The notes under the pieces: model-generated
Told to the model about the DNA's origin: nothing
Seen by the model: only the letters and a program-made list of their open reading frames with translations
The model's database searches: none
Shown: positions 56,649 to 64,000 of the stretch, piece by piece
Layout of the letters: every line of letters begins with the position of its first letter
Position numbering within the stretch: position 1 is the first letter of the stretch
Made by a program: the position numbers and the translations under genes
Assembly (NCBI GenBank): GCA_002368155.1
Contig: AP018180.1
Span: forward strand, 6,690,561 to 6,754,560
Origin: Nostoc carneum NIES-2107
GTDB taxonomy: Bacteria > Cyanobacteriota > Cyanobacteriia > Cyanobacteriales > Nostocaceae
DNA length: 64,000 nt
Direction: 5' to 3'

Positions 56649-58436
56649 CTATTTCCCCAGACAATCATCACCACAGGAAACGATGACTGGTTGTTGATAC
56701 AAAGGTACAGTGAATGTGACTGTCGAACCCAAGCCTTCACCTAAGCTGTAAAAATTCACCTCACCACCCATTGCTTCTACTAGCTTTTGGGATATAGCCA
56801 GTCCTAAACCAGTTCCCCCATACTGACGAGTACGGGAACCATCAACTTGAGAAAATAATTGAAATAGTTTATCTTGCTTGTCTAAAGAAACACCAATACC
56901 TGTATCTGCTACGCGCACTTTCACCATACCAGGATATTGCTGTTCTTGGAATTTAGCCTTTTTAATGACAATATCAGCACTGATAGTAATACCACCTTCT
57001 TGAGTAAATTTAATGGCATTACCTACCAAATTGAGCATTACTTGTAACAATCTTTGGTAGTTACCTTGAACAACTATTTCATCAGAAGTATTAGGCAATT
57101 GCATCTGAAAGCTGAGGTTTCTCATCTCGGCTTGCGGACGCATGAAATTTTCCACATCACTAAATAACTCAGCCAATTGTACAGGAGTACAATCAAGCTC
57201 CATTTTGCCTGCTTCAATTTTGGCAATATCTAAAATATCGTTGATGATATTAAGCAGGTGGATGGATAATTGATGCGCTTCTTGTAAAAACTGGTTTTGT
57301 TCTTCTGGATCATCTGCCATCCCTTCCAAAATCAGCTTTAAAAATCCAATCATCCCATTTAGGGGAGTACGGATTTCGTGAGAGACGTTAGCTAGAAACT
57401 CACTCTTGAGGCGGGAAGCATCTTCGGCTTTTTGGCGCGCCACTTCCAATTCTTTGTACAAAGTAGCATGAGCGATCGCAGTCCCTAACTGATCCGCTAC
57501 CTCTTTGGCTAGCTCAATTTCTGCATCTGTTAGCGGGTAGCATTCATCTCGTAAATTCAACGCCACCAAGCTATTTGCTTGGTCTTGATAGGATGTCGCT
57601 ACCACTAAAATTTTTTGGTTAGGACATAGACTAGACCCTGGCGCTTGCACTACTACTGGTTCTAAAGTAGCCAAAGCCTGAGCAAAAGCAGGTTCAGCGG
57701 CTAAATCTATATCTGAACCCAACAGAGATTTACACTGAGGCTGATGATACTCTGCTATTACCCGTACTTTTTGGCTAGAAGGCTGGTAAGGACAAATAAT
57801 GCAACGCTCTAGCCGCAGTACTTTTCCTAAACTATCAACTGTTTGTTGCCAAATAATGTCTATATCTAGGTTGCGGCGAATATTTTTAGTAATTCGGTTT
57901 ACCAGTTTTTGATGCTGCTGTGAGCGAACAGCCAACTCTATCTGTGTAGGTTTTTTGGCAATTACATCTACTTTCTTGAGATTGACTTTCGCTTGCAGTA
58001 AGCGTCCCATCACCAAAACTGTGGTAGCCGCTTTACCCAATTGCGGCATAATCGGCGAGATTACCAACTCCAACTCAAATAATTCCTGCCCGTAACTAAA
58101 CCAGCATTGCAATCTTTCGGGCACCAAATTTGTCAAAATTCGGTGTAACCGTTCCAAATAAGCCACCTTATCCACGGGGACAAAGTTAGCTTCCTCATTC
58201 AACTCATCAACTATTTGCTCAGGATTTAACCCGAGAATTTCACTATGCTGCCAATAAAAAGTCAGGTAACGTCCTGACCCATCTTGTGTAAATACCAACT
58301 CGGCTCCTAGAGTTGGTAGCATATAGTCGGTCTGATGATTAATAGAGTTTCGATTCTGGGAGAATAAGTGTGGCAATTGCGAATGGGCAGTAATAGTCAT
58401 TATCGAGTTGGATATACGATTAGCAGCCGACAACAT
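56649..58436 (-). CDS. cytoplasmic PAS-GAF sensor histidine kinase
   Basis: The 595-residue soluble kinase has a divergent PAS-like N-terminus (about 42-150, 'YLTFYWQHSEILGLNPEQIVDEL'). A GAF domain (about 175-328) contains C212 and C215 ('RCIICPYQ'), and a short coiled coil leads to HisKA (H353 in FLANVSHEIRTPLNGMIGF). The ATPase domain is complete ('LNLVGNAIKFTQEGG', 'VRVADTGIGVS', 'YGGTGLGLAISQKLVEAMGG'). There is no receiver domain in the protein or next to it, so it is an orphan hybrid-like kinase. The two cysteines in the GAF domain might bind a cofactor or act in redox sensing; this is speculative. Confidence 0.9.
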   Translation of the reverse strand: MLSAANRISNSIMTITAHSQLPHLFSQNRNSINHQTDYMLPTLGAELVFTQDGSGRYLTFYWQHSEILGLNPEQIVDELNEEANFVPVDKVAYLERLHRILTNLVPERLQCWFSYGQELFELELVISPIMPQLGKAATTVLVMGRLLQAKVNLKKVDVIAKKPTQIELAVRSQQHQKLVNRITKNIRRNLDIDIIWQQTVDSLGKVLRLERCIICPYQPSSQKVRVIAEYHQPQCKSLLGSDIDLAAEPAFAQALATLEPVVVQAPGSSLCPNQKILVVATSYQDQANSLVALNLRDECYPLTDAEIELAKEVADQLGTAIAHATLYKELEVARQKAEDASRLKSEFLANVSHEIRTPLNGMIGFLKLILEGMADDPEEQNQFLQEAHQLSIHLLNIINDILDIAKIEAGKMELDCTPVQLAELFSDVENFMRPQAEMRNLSFQMQLPNTSDEIVVQGNYQRLLQVMLNLVGNAIKFTQEGGITISADIVIKKAKFQEQQYPGMVKVRVADTGIGVSLDKQDKLFQLFSQVDGSRTRQYGGTGLGLAISQKLVEAMGGEVNFYSLGEGLGSTVTFTVPLYQQPVIVSCGDDCLGK

Positions 58437-58573
58437 TATTACTAAAGCTGCTTAAAGTTTGGCATAAATTATTACAGCTTTTGAGCCTTTGGTTGAGTGT
58501 TTTGGATATTTTGTCAGCCAAAGTGGCAAACTTTACATTCTTTTGATTTTTTATTTACAGTTTATTTATGAAT

Positions 58574-58810
58574 TTAGTCGTTCCATTCGCCTCGCGGTGG
58601 AATAGGAGCGCGTAGCGGAGTCCGTGTCAATTCATCATCTCTGGGAATATCACCCCGTAACCATTGCCGAATGGCGACTTCAATCACTTTGCTAGGGTCA
58701 TTGGTTAAATGCTGAATTTGCTCTACTAACTCAGAGTCTAGGCGGACGGCTATTTCTACTTTATCGACATTTCTGTTGTCCCCATCCGTAGCTTTTTCTT
58801 TCATATTCAT
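58574..58810 (-). CDS. small ribbon-helix-helix-like protein
   Basis: A 78-residue protein. Residues about 17-50 ('VEIAVRLDSELVEQIQHLTNDPSKVIEVAIRQWLRG') fit a CopG/MetJ-type ribbon-helix-helix: a beta strand, then two helices. Such proteins are DNA-binding repressors or antitoxins. The C-terminal 'RTPLRAPIPPRGEWND' is encoded partly by repeat-like DNA (GCGCGTAGCGGAGTCCG). No toxin gene adjoins on the same strand, so an antitoxin role is not supported. It starts at ATG 58810; ATG 58804 is equally possible. Confidence 0.65.
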   Translation of the reverse strand: MNMKEKATDGDNRNVDKVEIAVRLDSELVEQIQHLTNDPSKVIEVAIRQWLRGDIPRDDELTRTPLRAPIPPRGEWND

Positions 58811-59362
58811 AGGTTTATATACTCGGAAATTGTGGTTTCAAAAGCTTTTTAAAGCAGTACTCTTATAAATTTCGGTTCAGTTTACTGACAAATGAAAAAA
58901 ATTATAGTTACATAGTTCCCCGAAATTTTACCAAAGTAACAGCTTCTCCTCGCAAGTGGCAATTTTCATAGAAGATACCAAACAGTAGCTCTATTGCATT
59001 GGTGTCAGTAAATCAATAATTTACGGGCAATTACGCCTGGAATTACCACGCTTTTCACACTATGTACTTATACATCTTTATTGTACGCTTCTGGTTGATC
59101 AATACTATCGGCCGAAGGGAAAATGGGATTGGGTAATGGGTAATGGGGGAAAGAATTTATCTTGACCATCGTACAGACGCAATTAATCGCGTCTCTCTTG
59201 ACAAATGACCAATGACCAATGACAAATAACAATTAACAAAGATTTCTCTGGCTAATGACGGTTGTCTCGTCCGATATGCAGCGTCGTTGCCTAAGAAAGC
59301 ATTAAAATACATTAAGTAATTTGCTCTCTCTACCTTGGTTGCTTTTTCAGCAAAAATAGTAT
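58811..59362. other. intergenic region, 552 bp, RHH protein / lepA
   Basis: AT-rich DNA with a repeat cluster at about 59125-59240: GGGTAATGGGTAATGGGG, the palindrome at 59174-59196, and CAAATGACCAATGAC units. No gene is seen. Confidence 0.6.
59174..59196. repeat. palindrome AGACGCAATTAATCGCGTCT
   Basis: A copy of the GAGACGCGAT family with one mismatch in the left arm, followed by TGACAAATGACCAATGACC repeats. Confidence 0.85.
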
Positions 59363-61174
59363 ATGACTGACGTTCCCGCAGTTCGCATTCGCAATTTTTG
59401 TATTATTGCTCACATCGACCACGGGAAATCCACCCTTGCCGATCGCTTACTCCAAGCCACTGGTACTGTTGAAGATCGGCAGATGAAGGAGCAGTTTCTC
59501 GACAATATGGATTTGGAACGGGAGCGCGGCATTACCATTAAGCTGCAAGCTGCCCGGATGAATTACACTGCTAAAGATGGTCAGCAGTATGTGCTGAATT
59601 TGATTGATACGCCGGGACACGTGGATTTTTCCTATGAGGTGTCACGCTCGCTTGCTGCTTGTGAAGGGGCGTTGTTAGTAGTTGATGCTTCCCAAGGCGT
59701 AGAAGCTCAAACTTTGGCGAATGTGTATTTGGCTCTGGAACATAACCTGGAAATTATTCCGGTGTTGAATAAAATTGACTTACCAGGCGCAGAACCAGAT
59801 CGAGTCATCAGCGAAATTGAAGAAATTATCGGTTTAGATTGCAGCGGTGCAATTTTAGCCTCGGCTAAAGAAGGTATTGGCATTAATGAGATTTTAGAAA
59901 CAATTGTGGAGCGCATACCGCCTGCTCCCAATACTGTAGATCAGCGCTTGCGGGCGTTAATTTTTGATAGCTACTATGACAGCTACCGGGGCGTAATTGT
60001 TTACTTCCGGGTGATGGATGGTAGCCTCAAAAAAGGCGATCGCATTTATTTGATGGCTTCTGAGAAAGAATATGAAATTGATGAGTTAGGGGTTCTCTCT
60101 CCCACTCAAAAGCAAGTTAATGAACTGCACGCCGGGGAAGTAGGTTATTTAGCCGCCGCCATTAAAGCTGTAGCTGATGCGCGGGTGGGTGATACCATTA
60201 CTCTGTCTAACGCCAAAGCTGCAGAACCTTTACCAGGTTACACAGAAGCCAATCCAATGGTCTTTTGTGGGATGTTCCCCATTGATGCTGACCAATTTGA
60301 AGACTTGCGAGAAGCCCTAGAAAAGCTCAGACTCAATGATGCGGCGCTACATTACGAACCGGAAACTTCTAGCGCTATGGGCTTTGGTTTCCGTTGTGGG
60401 TTCTTGGGTTTGCTGCACATGGAAATTGTGCAAGAACGCTTGGAACGGGAATACAACTTAGATTTAATTATTACAGCGCCTTCAGTAGTTTATAAAGTGA
60501 CTACTTTGAAGGGTGAGGAACTGTATATAGATAATCCTAGCCATTTACCCTCTCCCAACGAGCGCGAAAAGATTGAGGAGCCTTACGTTAAGGTAGAAAT
60601 GATTACTCCTGAAACCTACGTGGGCACGTTGATGGAGTTATCGCAAAACCGCCGGGGTATTTTCAAGGATATGAAATATCTTACCCAAGGTCGGACAACC
60701 TTAACTTATGAGTTGCCTTTGGCGGAAGTAGTGACAGACTTTTTTGACCAAATGAAATCGCGATCGCGTGGTTATGCCAGCATGGAATATCACCTGATAG
60801 GTTATCGCGAAAATCCTTTGGTGAAACTGGATATTATGATCAATGGCGATCCGGTGGATTCTTTAGCCATGATTGTGCATCGCGATAAAGCTTACAACGT
60901 TGGTCGCTCAATGGCAGAGAAGCTTAAAGAACTGATTCCCCGCCATCAATTTAAAGTACCAATTCAAGCGAGTATTGGTAGTAAAGTCATCGCCAGTGAA
61001 CACATCCCCGCTTTGCGGAAAGACGTATTAGCCAAATGCTACGGTGGTGACATCAGCCGGAAGAAGAAACTTTTGCAAAAGCAAGCAAAAGGTAAAAAAC
61101 GGATGAAATCTGTAGGTACAGTTGATGTTCCCCAGGAAGCATTTATGGCAGTATTGCGTTTAGACCAAAGTTAA
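59363..61174 (+). CDS. lepA: elongation factor 4 (LepA)
   Basis: The 603-residue translational GTPase LepA/EF-4 acts on ribosomes and supports assembly or back-translocation under stress. G1 is AHIDHGKST (16-24), G2 includes 'RERGITIK', G3 is DTPGHVDF, and G4 is NKIDLP. The LepA-specific C-terminal domain is present ('[51 protein letters not shown]', shown here in part as the conserved [11 protein letters not shown]). Length is standard. It is monocistronic with a strong terminator. Confidence 0.97.
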   Translation: MTDVPAVRIRNFCIIAHIDHGKSTLADRLLQATGTVEDRQMKEQFLDNMDLERERGITIKLQAARMNYTAKDGQQYVLNLIDTPGHVDFSYEVSRSLAACEGALLVVDASQGVEAQTLANVYLALEHNLEIIPVLNKIDLPGAEPDRVISEIEEIIGLDCSGAILASAKEGIGINEILETIVERIPPAPNTVDQRLRALIFDSYYDSYRGVIVYFRVMDGSLKKGDRIYLMASEKEYEIDELGVLSPTQKQVNELHAGEVGYLAAAIKAVADARVGDTITLSNAKAAEPLPGYTEANPMVFCGMFPIDADQFEDLREALEKLRLNDAALHYEPETSSAMGFGFRCGFLGLLHMEIVQERLEREYNLDLIITAPSVVYKVTTLKGEELYIDNPSHLPSPNEREKIEEPYVKVEMITPETYVGTLMELSQNRRGIFKDMKYLTQGRTTLTYELPLAEVVTDFFDQMKSRSRGYASMEYHLIGYRENPLVKLDIMINGDPVDSLAMIVHRDKAYNVGRSMAEKLKELIPRHQFKVPIQASIGSKVIASEHIPALRKDVLAKCYGGDISRKKKLLQKQAKGKKRMKSVGTVDVPQEAFMAVLRLDQS

Positions 61175-61254
61175 TTAATTGGGTATGGGGCATTGGGCAT
61201 TGGGCATGGAAGCAGTCCCAAATCCCTCCTTATCTCTAACTAAATAAAAATTAT

Positions 61255-61296
61255 TAACGGAAACACAGCTTTGATGCAGTATTTCCGTTATTTTTT
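61255..61296 (+). terminator. intrinsic terminator of lepA
   Basis: TAACGGAAA (61255-61263) pairs with TTTCCGTTA (61282-61290) and is followed directly by TTTTTT. It lies about 80 bp after the lepA stop codon. Confidence 0.9.
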
Positions 61297-61324
61297 GGGC
61301 TTTTTATGCAAAATTTGTCTAATA

Positions 61325-61353
61325 ATACCAATTAAAAAAAGAATGCGACAGAT
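61325..61353. mobile_element. partial copy of the 100-bp MITE-like element
   Basis: ATACCAATTAAAAAAAGAAT followed by GCGACAGAT matches the left end of copy 1 at 30911 almost base for base. Similarity then stops and no matching right end is found, so this is a remnant. Confidence 0.65.
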
Positions 61354-61687
61354 ACACAGACCTAAAGCCTTTTTCTGTCTGGATTCCTAATATAAATCGC
61401 AATATTTTTACCTTCGCCCTTCAGCTATACATCTATGGAGTTGAAGATTTTTGAGCAATTAATCTGAAGTTGCTGTATCATGGCAATTTATTGAATGCAT
61501 ATGAAGGTAAATATGAAAAGTTAGCTTCACTAATATTCATATTTACAGCCAGATGAATCCAAAGACAATGTTAAGAATATTGACAATTTTAGTATATATA
61601 CTCACTCTAATTGTCACACTTGTACCTTTAGATAAATTATAGATTTTAGCTATTTATCAATTTGAAAAGCTTCGGGGAGTCTAGTTA

Positions 61688-62878
61688 ATGAAGATATTAG
61701 TGTTAAGTTGGGAGTTTCCACCCAGGATTGTGGGTGGAATTGCTCGCCATGTAGGGGAGTTATATCCAGAATTAGTGAAATTAGGACATGAAATCCACTT
61801 AATTACTGTGGAACATGGTCAGGCTTCGATGTATGAATTAGTTGAGGGAGTACATATACACCGTGTACCTGTAGCTGCTAGTAGAGACTTTTTTCACTGG
61901 ATAGTCAACTTGAACGATAGCATGGGGCATCATGGCGGCAAGTTGATGCTGGAAGAAGGCCCTTTTGATTTAATTCATGCTCATGATTGGTTAGTTGGTG
62001 ATGCGGCGATCGCACTGAAAAATAACTTTAAAGTACCTTTAATTGCAACAATTCATGCAACTGAATACGGACGCTACAACGGTCTGCATACAGACACCCA
62101 ACGCTATATCAGTGGTAAAGAAAATCTGTTAGCTTTTAACGCTTGGCGAATTATCGTTTGTAGCGAATATATGCGCCGCGAAGTAGAAAGAGCATTACAC
62201 AGCCCTTGGGACAAAATTGATGTCATCTTTAACGGTATTCGGCCAGAAAAGAAACAGCATCATGAAGATTTTCATGCTCCAGCTTTTCGCCGCCAATTTG
62301 CTGAAGATTATGAAAAAATTGTTTATTATGTTGGGCGCATGACCTATGAAAAAGGTGTGCCTTTATTACTCAATGCTGCACCCAAGGTTCTGTGGGAAAT
62401 GGGTGGTAATGTCAAATTTGTGATAGTTGGTGGTGGTAATACTGACCATCTCAAGCGTCAAGCCTGGGATTTGGGAATTTGGCATAAATGCTATTTTACT
62501 GGTTTCCTTTCTGATGAATACTTAGATAAATTTCAGACTGTAGCTGACTGTGCAGTTTTCCCCAGTCTTTATGAACCCTTTGGTATAGTTGCATTAGAAA
62601 GCTTTGCCTCTCGCGTTCCCGTAGTTGTATCTGACACTGGTGGTTTCCCGGAAGTAGTACAACACACTAAAACAGGCATTGTTACCTGGGTGAACAGTCC
62701 CGACTCTATCGCCTGGGGTATTTTAGAAGTTTTGAAAAATCCTGGTTATCGCCAATGGCTGATAGATAATGCTTATGAGGATTTAGAGAAACGCTTTAGT
62801 TGGCCAAAATTAGCCCTGCAAACCGAAGCTGTTTACAAGCGAGTGGTGCAAGAGCGATCGCGAGTAGAATGGTTTTAA
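61688..62878 (+). CDS. glycosyltransferase family 4 protein
   Basis: The 396-residue enzyme has the GT-B fold. The N-terminal 'WEFPPRIVGGIARHVGELYPEL' resembles starch/glycogen synthase-like GT4 proteins. 'LIHAHDWLVGDAAIAL' and 'VPLIATIHATEYGRYNG' follow in the acceptor half. The donor half has 'VYYVGRMTYEKGVPLLLNA' and the EX7E motif 'EPFGIVALESFASRVPVVVSDTGG'. It transfers a sugar from a nucleotide donor, with retention. The acceptor is unknown; a role in polysaccharide or glycolipid synthesis is plausible. GGGGAG precedes ATG 61688. Confidence 0.88.
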   Translation: MKILVLSWEFPPRIVGGIARHVGELYPELVKLGHEIHLITVEHGQASMYELVEGVHIHRVPVAASRDFFHWIVNLNDSMGHHGGKLMLEEGPFDLIHAHDWLVGDAAIALKNNFKVPLIATIHATEYGRYNGLHTDTQRYISGKENLLAFNAWRIIVCSEYMRREVERALHSPWDKIDVIFNGIRPEKKQHHEDFHAPAFRRQFAEDYEKIVYYVGRMTYEKGVPLLLNAAPKVLWEMGGNVKFVIVGGGNTDHLKRQAWDLGIWHKCYFTGFLSDEYLDKFQTVADCAVFPSLYEPFGIVALESFASRVPVVVSDTGGFPEVVQHTKTGIVTWVNSPDSIAWGILEVLKNPGYRQWLIDNAYEDLEKRFSWPKLALQTEAVYKRVVQERSRVEWF

Positions 62879-62946
62879 ATTGCACAAGCAGCAAAAAACC
62901 AAACAGAGAATAAAATATCACTCTGCATTTTTGGCATTAAAAAACA

Positions 62947-62961
62947 GTACAAGCCTTGTAC
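62947..62961. promoter_or_regulatory. palindrome GTACAAG-C-CTTGTAC
   Basis: Perfect 7-bp arms are separated by one base, 67 bp upstream of the cyanophycinase-like ATG and 68 bp after the GT4 stop. It is shaped like a dimeric operator, but no regulator is recognised; a weak hairpin is the alternative. Confidence 0.4.
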
Positions 62962-62976
62962 GCTGGGAATTACACC

Positions 62977-63022
62977 CCTTCTGGTGAGAGAGTTAGCAAT
63001 ATTTGCAGTTTGCACCAGAAGG
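62977..63022 (+). promoter_or_regulatory. hairpin sequestering the ribosome binding site of the cyanophycinase-like gene
   Basis: CCTTCTGGTG (62977-62986) and CACCAGAAGG (63013-63022) are perfect 10-bp inverted repeats with a 26-nt loop. The right arm contains AGAAGG, the ribosome binding site, ending 5 nt before ATG 63028. Formation of the stem would block translation initiation. Confidence 0.6.
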
Positions 63023-63027
63023 TTAGC

Positions 63028-64000
63028 ATGACTAAGGCCTTTCCAAATATAGCAAAGTGGTTAAAGAACCTAGGAACCATGTTGCTGAAGATGGGAACCA
63101 CCTTCATAACCCATATTACAGCAAACTTGAGACGCTATTTTCAGGACATTACTGAGGATGTCGATTCTTTATCTCCCTTACCGACCTTACCTGCTTTACC
63201 TGCCTTACCTCATCTAGCTGGGCCTGTTCTGAACCTGGGTGGAGGTGGCCCGGATGTAGAGGAGGCGATTCAATGGATGATCCATCAGGTGAGAGGTGGT
63301 ACTAACTGCGCGACCAAAGTGAATGTTGTAGTTCTCCGCACCTATGGTAATCACGATTACAATCGGCCGATTCAAGGGATGAAAGGCGTGAGGTCTGTAG
63401 AGACGCTGATTATTAGTAATCGCCATGATGCCAACAAAGGGGAGATTATTGATAAAGTCCGCAGAGCCGATGTAATTTTCGTTGCTGGTGGCGACCAATG
63501 TCAATATATTCGTAACTGGAAAAATACTAAGCTACAGGCAGCGGTTCAGTCTGTTTACGCCAGAGGTGGTGGTATTGGGGGTACTAGCGCCGGTGCAATG
63601 ATCCAAAGTGAATTTGTTTATGATGCTTGTGCTTCTTCTGAAGAAGGCATTGAAACCAGAGACGCGCTGGAAGACCCTTATCAGGATATTACCTTCAGCT
63701 ATCACTTTTTTAACTGGAGGTATTTGGCAGGAACAATTGTCGATACCCACTTTGACAGGCGCAAAAGAATGGGGCGAATTATGGCTTTTATCGCCCGTCA
63801 AATTCAGGATGGCAAAACTCAACGTGCTTTGGGTATCGCCATTAGCGAAGAGACATCAGTTGTGATTGATAAATACGGGATAGCGAAAGTCATGGGGAGA
63901 GGTGCAGCATATTTTGTCTTGGGCGATCATCCTCCAGAAATTTGCAAACCCCGTACCCCTTTAACATTCCACGACTACAAAATTTGGCGTGTCCCTCGAG
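63028..64000 (+). CDS. cyanophycinase-like S51 peptidase (partial, runs off the window)
   Basis: The 324 codons present have no stop. An N-terminal extension (about 1-75) includes an amphipathic region and a Leu-Pro repeat (PLPTLPALPALPHLAG). The S51 domain then follows: 'LNLGGGGPDVEEAIQWM', 'ADVIFVAGGDQCQYI' and the nucleophile elbow GGTSAGAM (S187), with 'GTIVDTHFDRRKRMGRIMAFI' supplying the His region. Cyanophycinase releases Asp-Arg dipeptides from cyanophycin. This protein differs from CphB (no GGAEDK start, and the extension), so it is a paralogous S51 peptidase whose substrate is uncertain. The start is supported by AGAAGG upstream. Confidence 0.82.
   Translation, partial: MTKAFPNIAKWLKNLGTMLLKMGTTFITHITANLRRYFQDITEDVDSLSPLPTLPALPALPHLAGPVLNLGGGGPDVEEAIQWMIHQVRGGTNCATKVNVVVLRTYGNHDYNRPIQGMKGVRSVETLIISNRHDANKGEIIDKVRRADVIFVAGGDQCQYIRNWKNTKLQAAVQSVYARGGGIGGTSAGAMIQSEFVYDACASSEEGIETRDALEDPYQDITFSYHFFNWRYLAGTIVDTHFDRRKRMGRIMAFIARQIQDGKTQRALGIAISEETSVVIDKYGIAKVMGRGAAYFVLGDHPPEICKPRTPLTFHDYKIWRVPR

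Larger units (their letters stand above)
61175..61687. other. intergenic region, 513 bp, lepA / GT4
   Basis: After lepA come GGGCATT repeats, the terminator, and a partial MITE-like end (61325-61353). An AT-rich stretch with a GGGGAG ribosome site before the GT4 ATG follows. No gene is seen. Confidence 0.6.

Noticed and set aside
58574-58810. Toxin-antitoxin module with the RHH protein as antitoxin
   Set aside because: No small toxin gene lies up- or downstream on the same strand; the next gene is a histidine kinase about 140 bp away.
62947-62961. NtcA binding site
   Set aside because: The half-sites are separated by 9, not 8, bases and no NtcA-type -10 box follows at the expected distance.

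Overview
The window reads as chromosomal DNA of a filamentous, Nostoc/Calothrix-like cyanobacterium. The evidence is photosystem II D2 (psbD), cytochrome c6 (petJ), Ycf20, an SLH/OprB-type porin, a cyanophycinase-like peptidase, a bacteriophytochrome and a CHASE2 Ser/Thr kinase. There are also very frequent HIP1 octamers (GCGATCGC) inside genes, and the short G-rich, ATTACCAATTACCC-type and TAATTCG-type tandem repeats that litter Nostocales intergenic DNA. Gene density is moderate and strands alternate. There is no rRNA, CRISPR array or prophage.

Layout. 1-7.4 kb: Ycf20, a lipoprotein, an ArnT/PMT-type glycosyltransferase and an M1 aminopeptidase with HEAT repeats. 7.4-13.5 kb: DUF3352 protein, Uma2 nuclease-fold protein, MscL, an overlapping methyltransferase/PrsW pair and a tandem QueD-like protein. 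13.7-18.6 kb: an Rrf2-cysK-J-domain operon, a major porin and pterin carbinolamine dehydratase. 18.7-20.3 kb: an unexplained structured minus-strand RNA with a 23-codon ORF, then a psbD copy without psbC. 20.7-30.7 kb: UPF0367/ABC ATPase pair, NYN protein, tRNA-Asn, class V aminotransferase, CHASE2 kinase, EamA transporter, DUF1400 hydrolase and TruB. 31-41.2 kb: a signalling and uptake block with a histidine kinase, a TonB-dependent receptor and a three-gene operon of bacteriophytochrome, Rcp-type regulator and hybrid PAS kinase. 41.4-48.4 kb: RNA ligase, SerC, TPR protein, PetJ, SSAT-like GNAT and a sigma-70 factor. 48.4-56.3 kb: PriA carrying an in-frame repeat insertion, a monooxygenase gene broken by a TA-flanked MITE, an orphan protein, and an FHA protein ending in a degenerate methylglyoxal-synthase fold. 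56.6-64 kb: GAF histidine kinase, small RHH protein, LepA, GT4 glycosyltransferase and the start of a cyanophycinase-like gene that runs off the window.

The most unusual material is: (i) the folded RNA/short ORF between psbD and the dehydratase gene; (ii) the FHA/MGS-like fusion with its catalytic residues replaced; (iii) several mobile or palindromic repeat families, one of which has inactivated a monooxygenase and another of which is translated within PriA; (iv) a tandem QueD protein in which only the second copy keeps the full catalytic triad; (v) a hairpin that would hide the ribosome binding site of the cyanophycinase-like gene. All homology calls come from reading motifs by eye; no database was searched.
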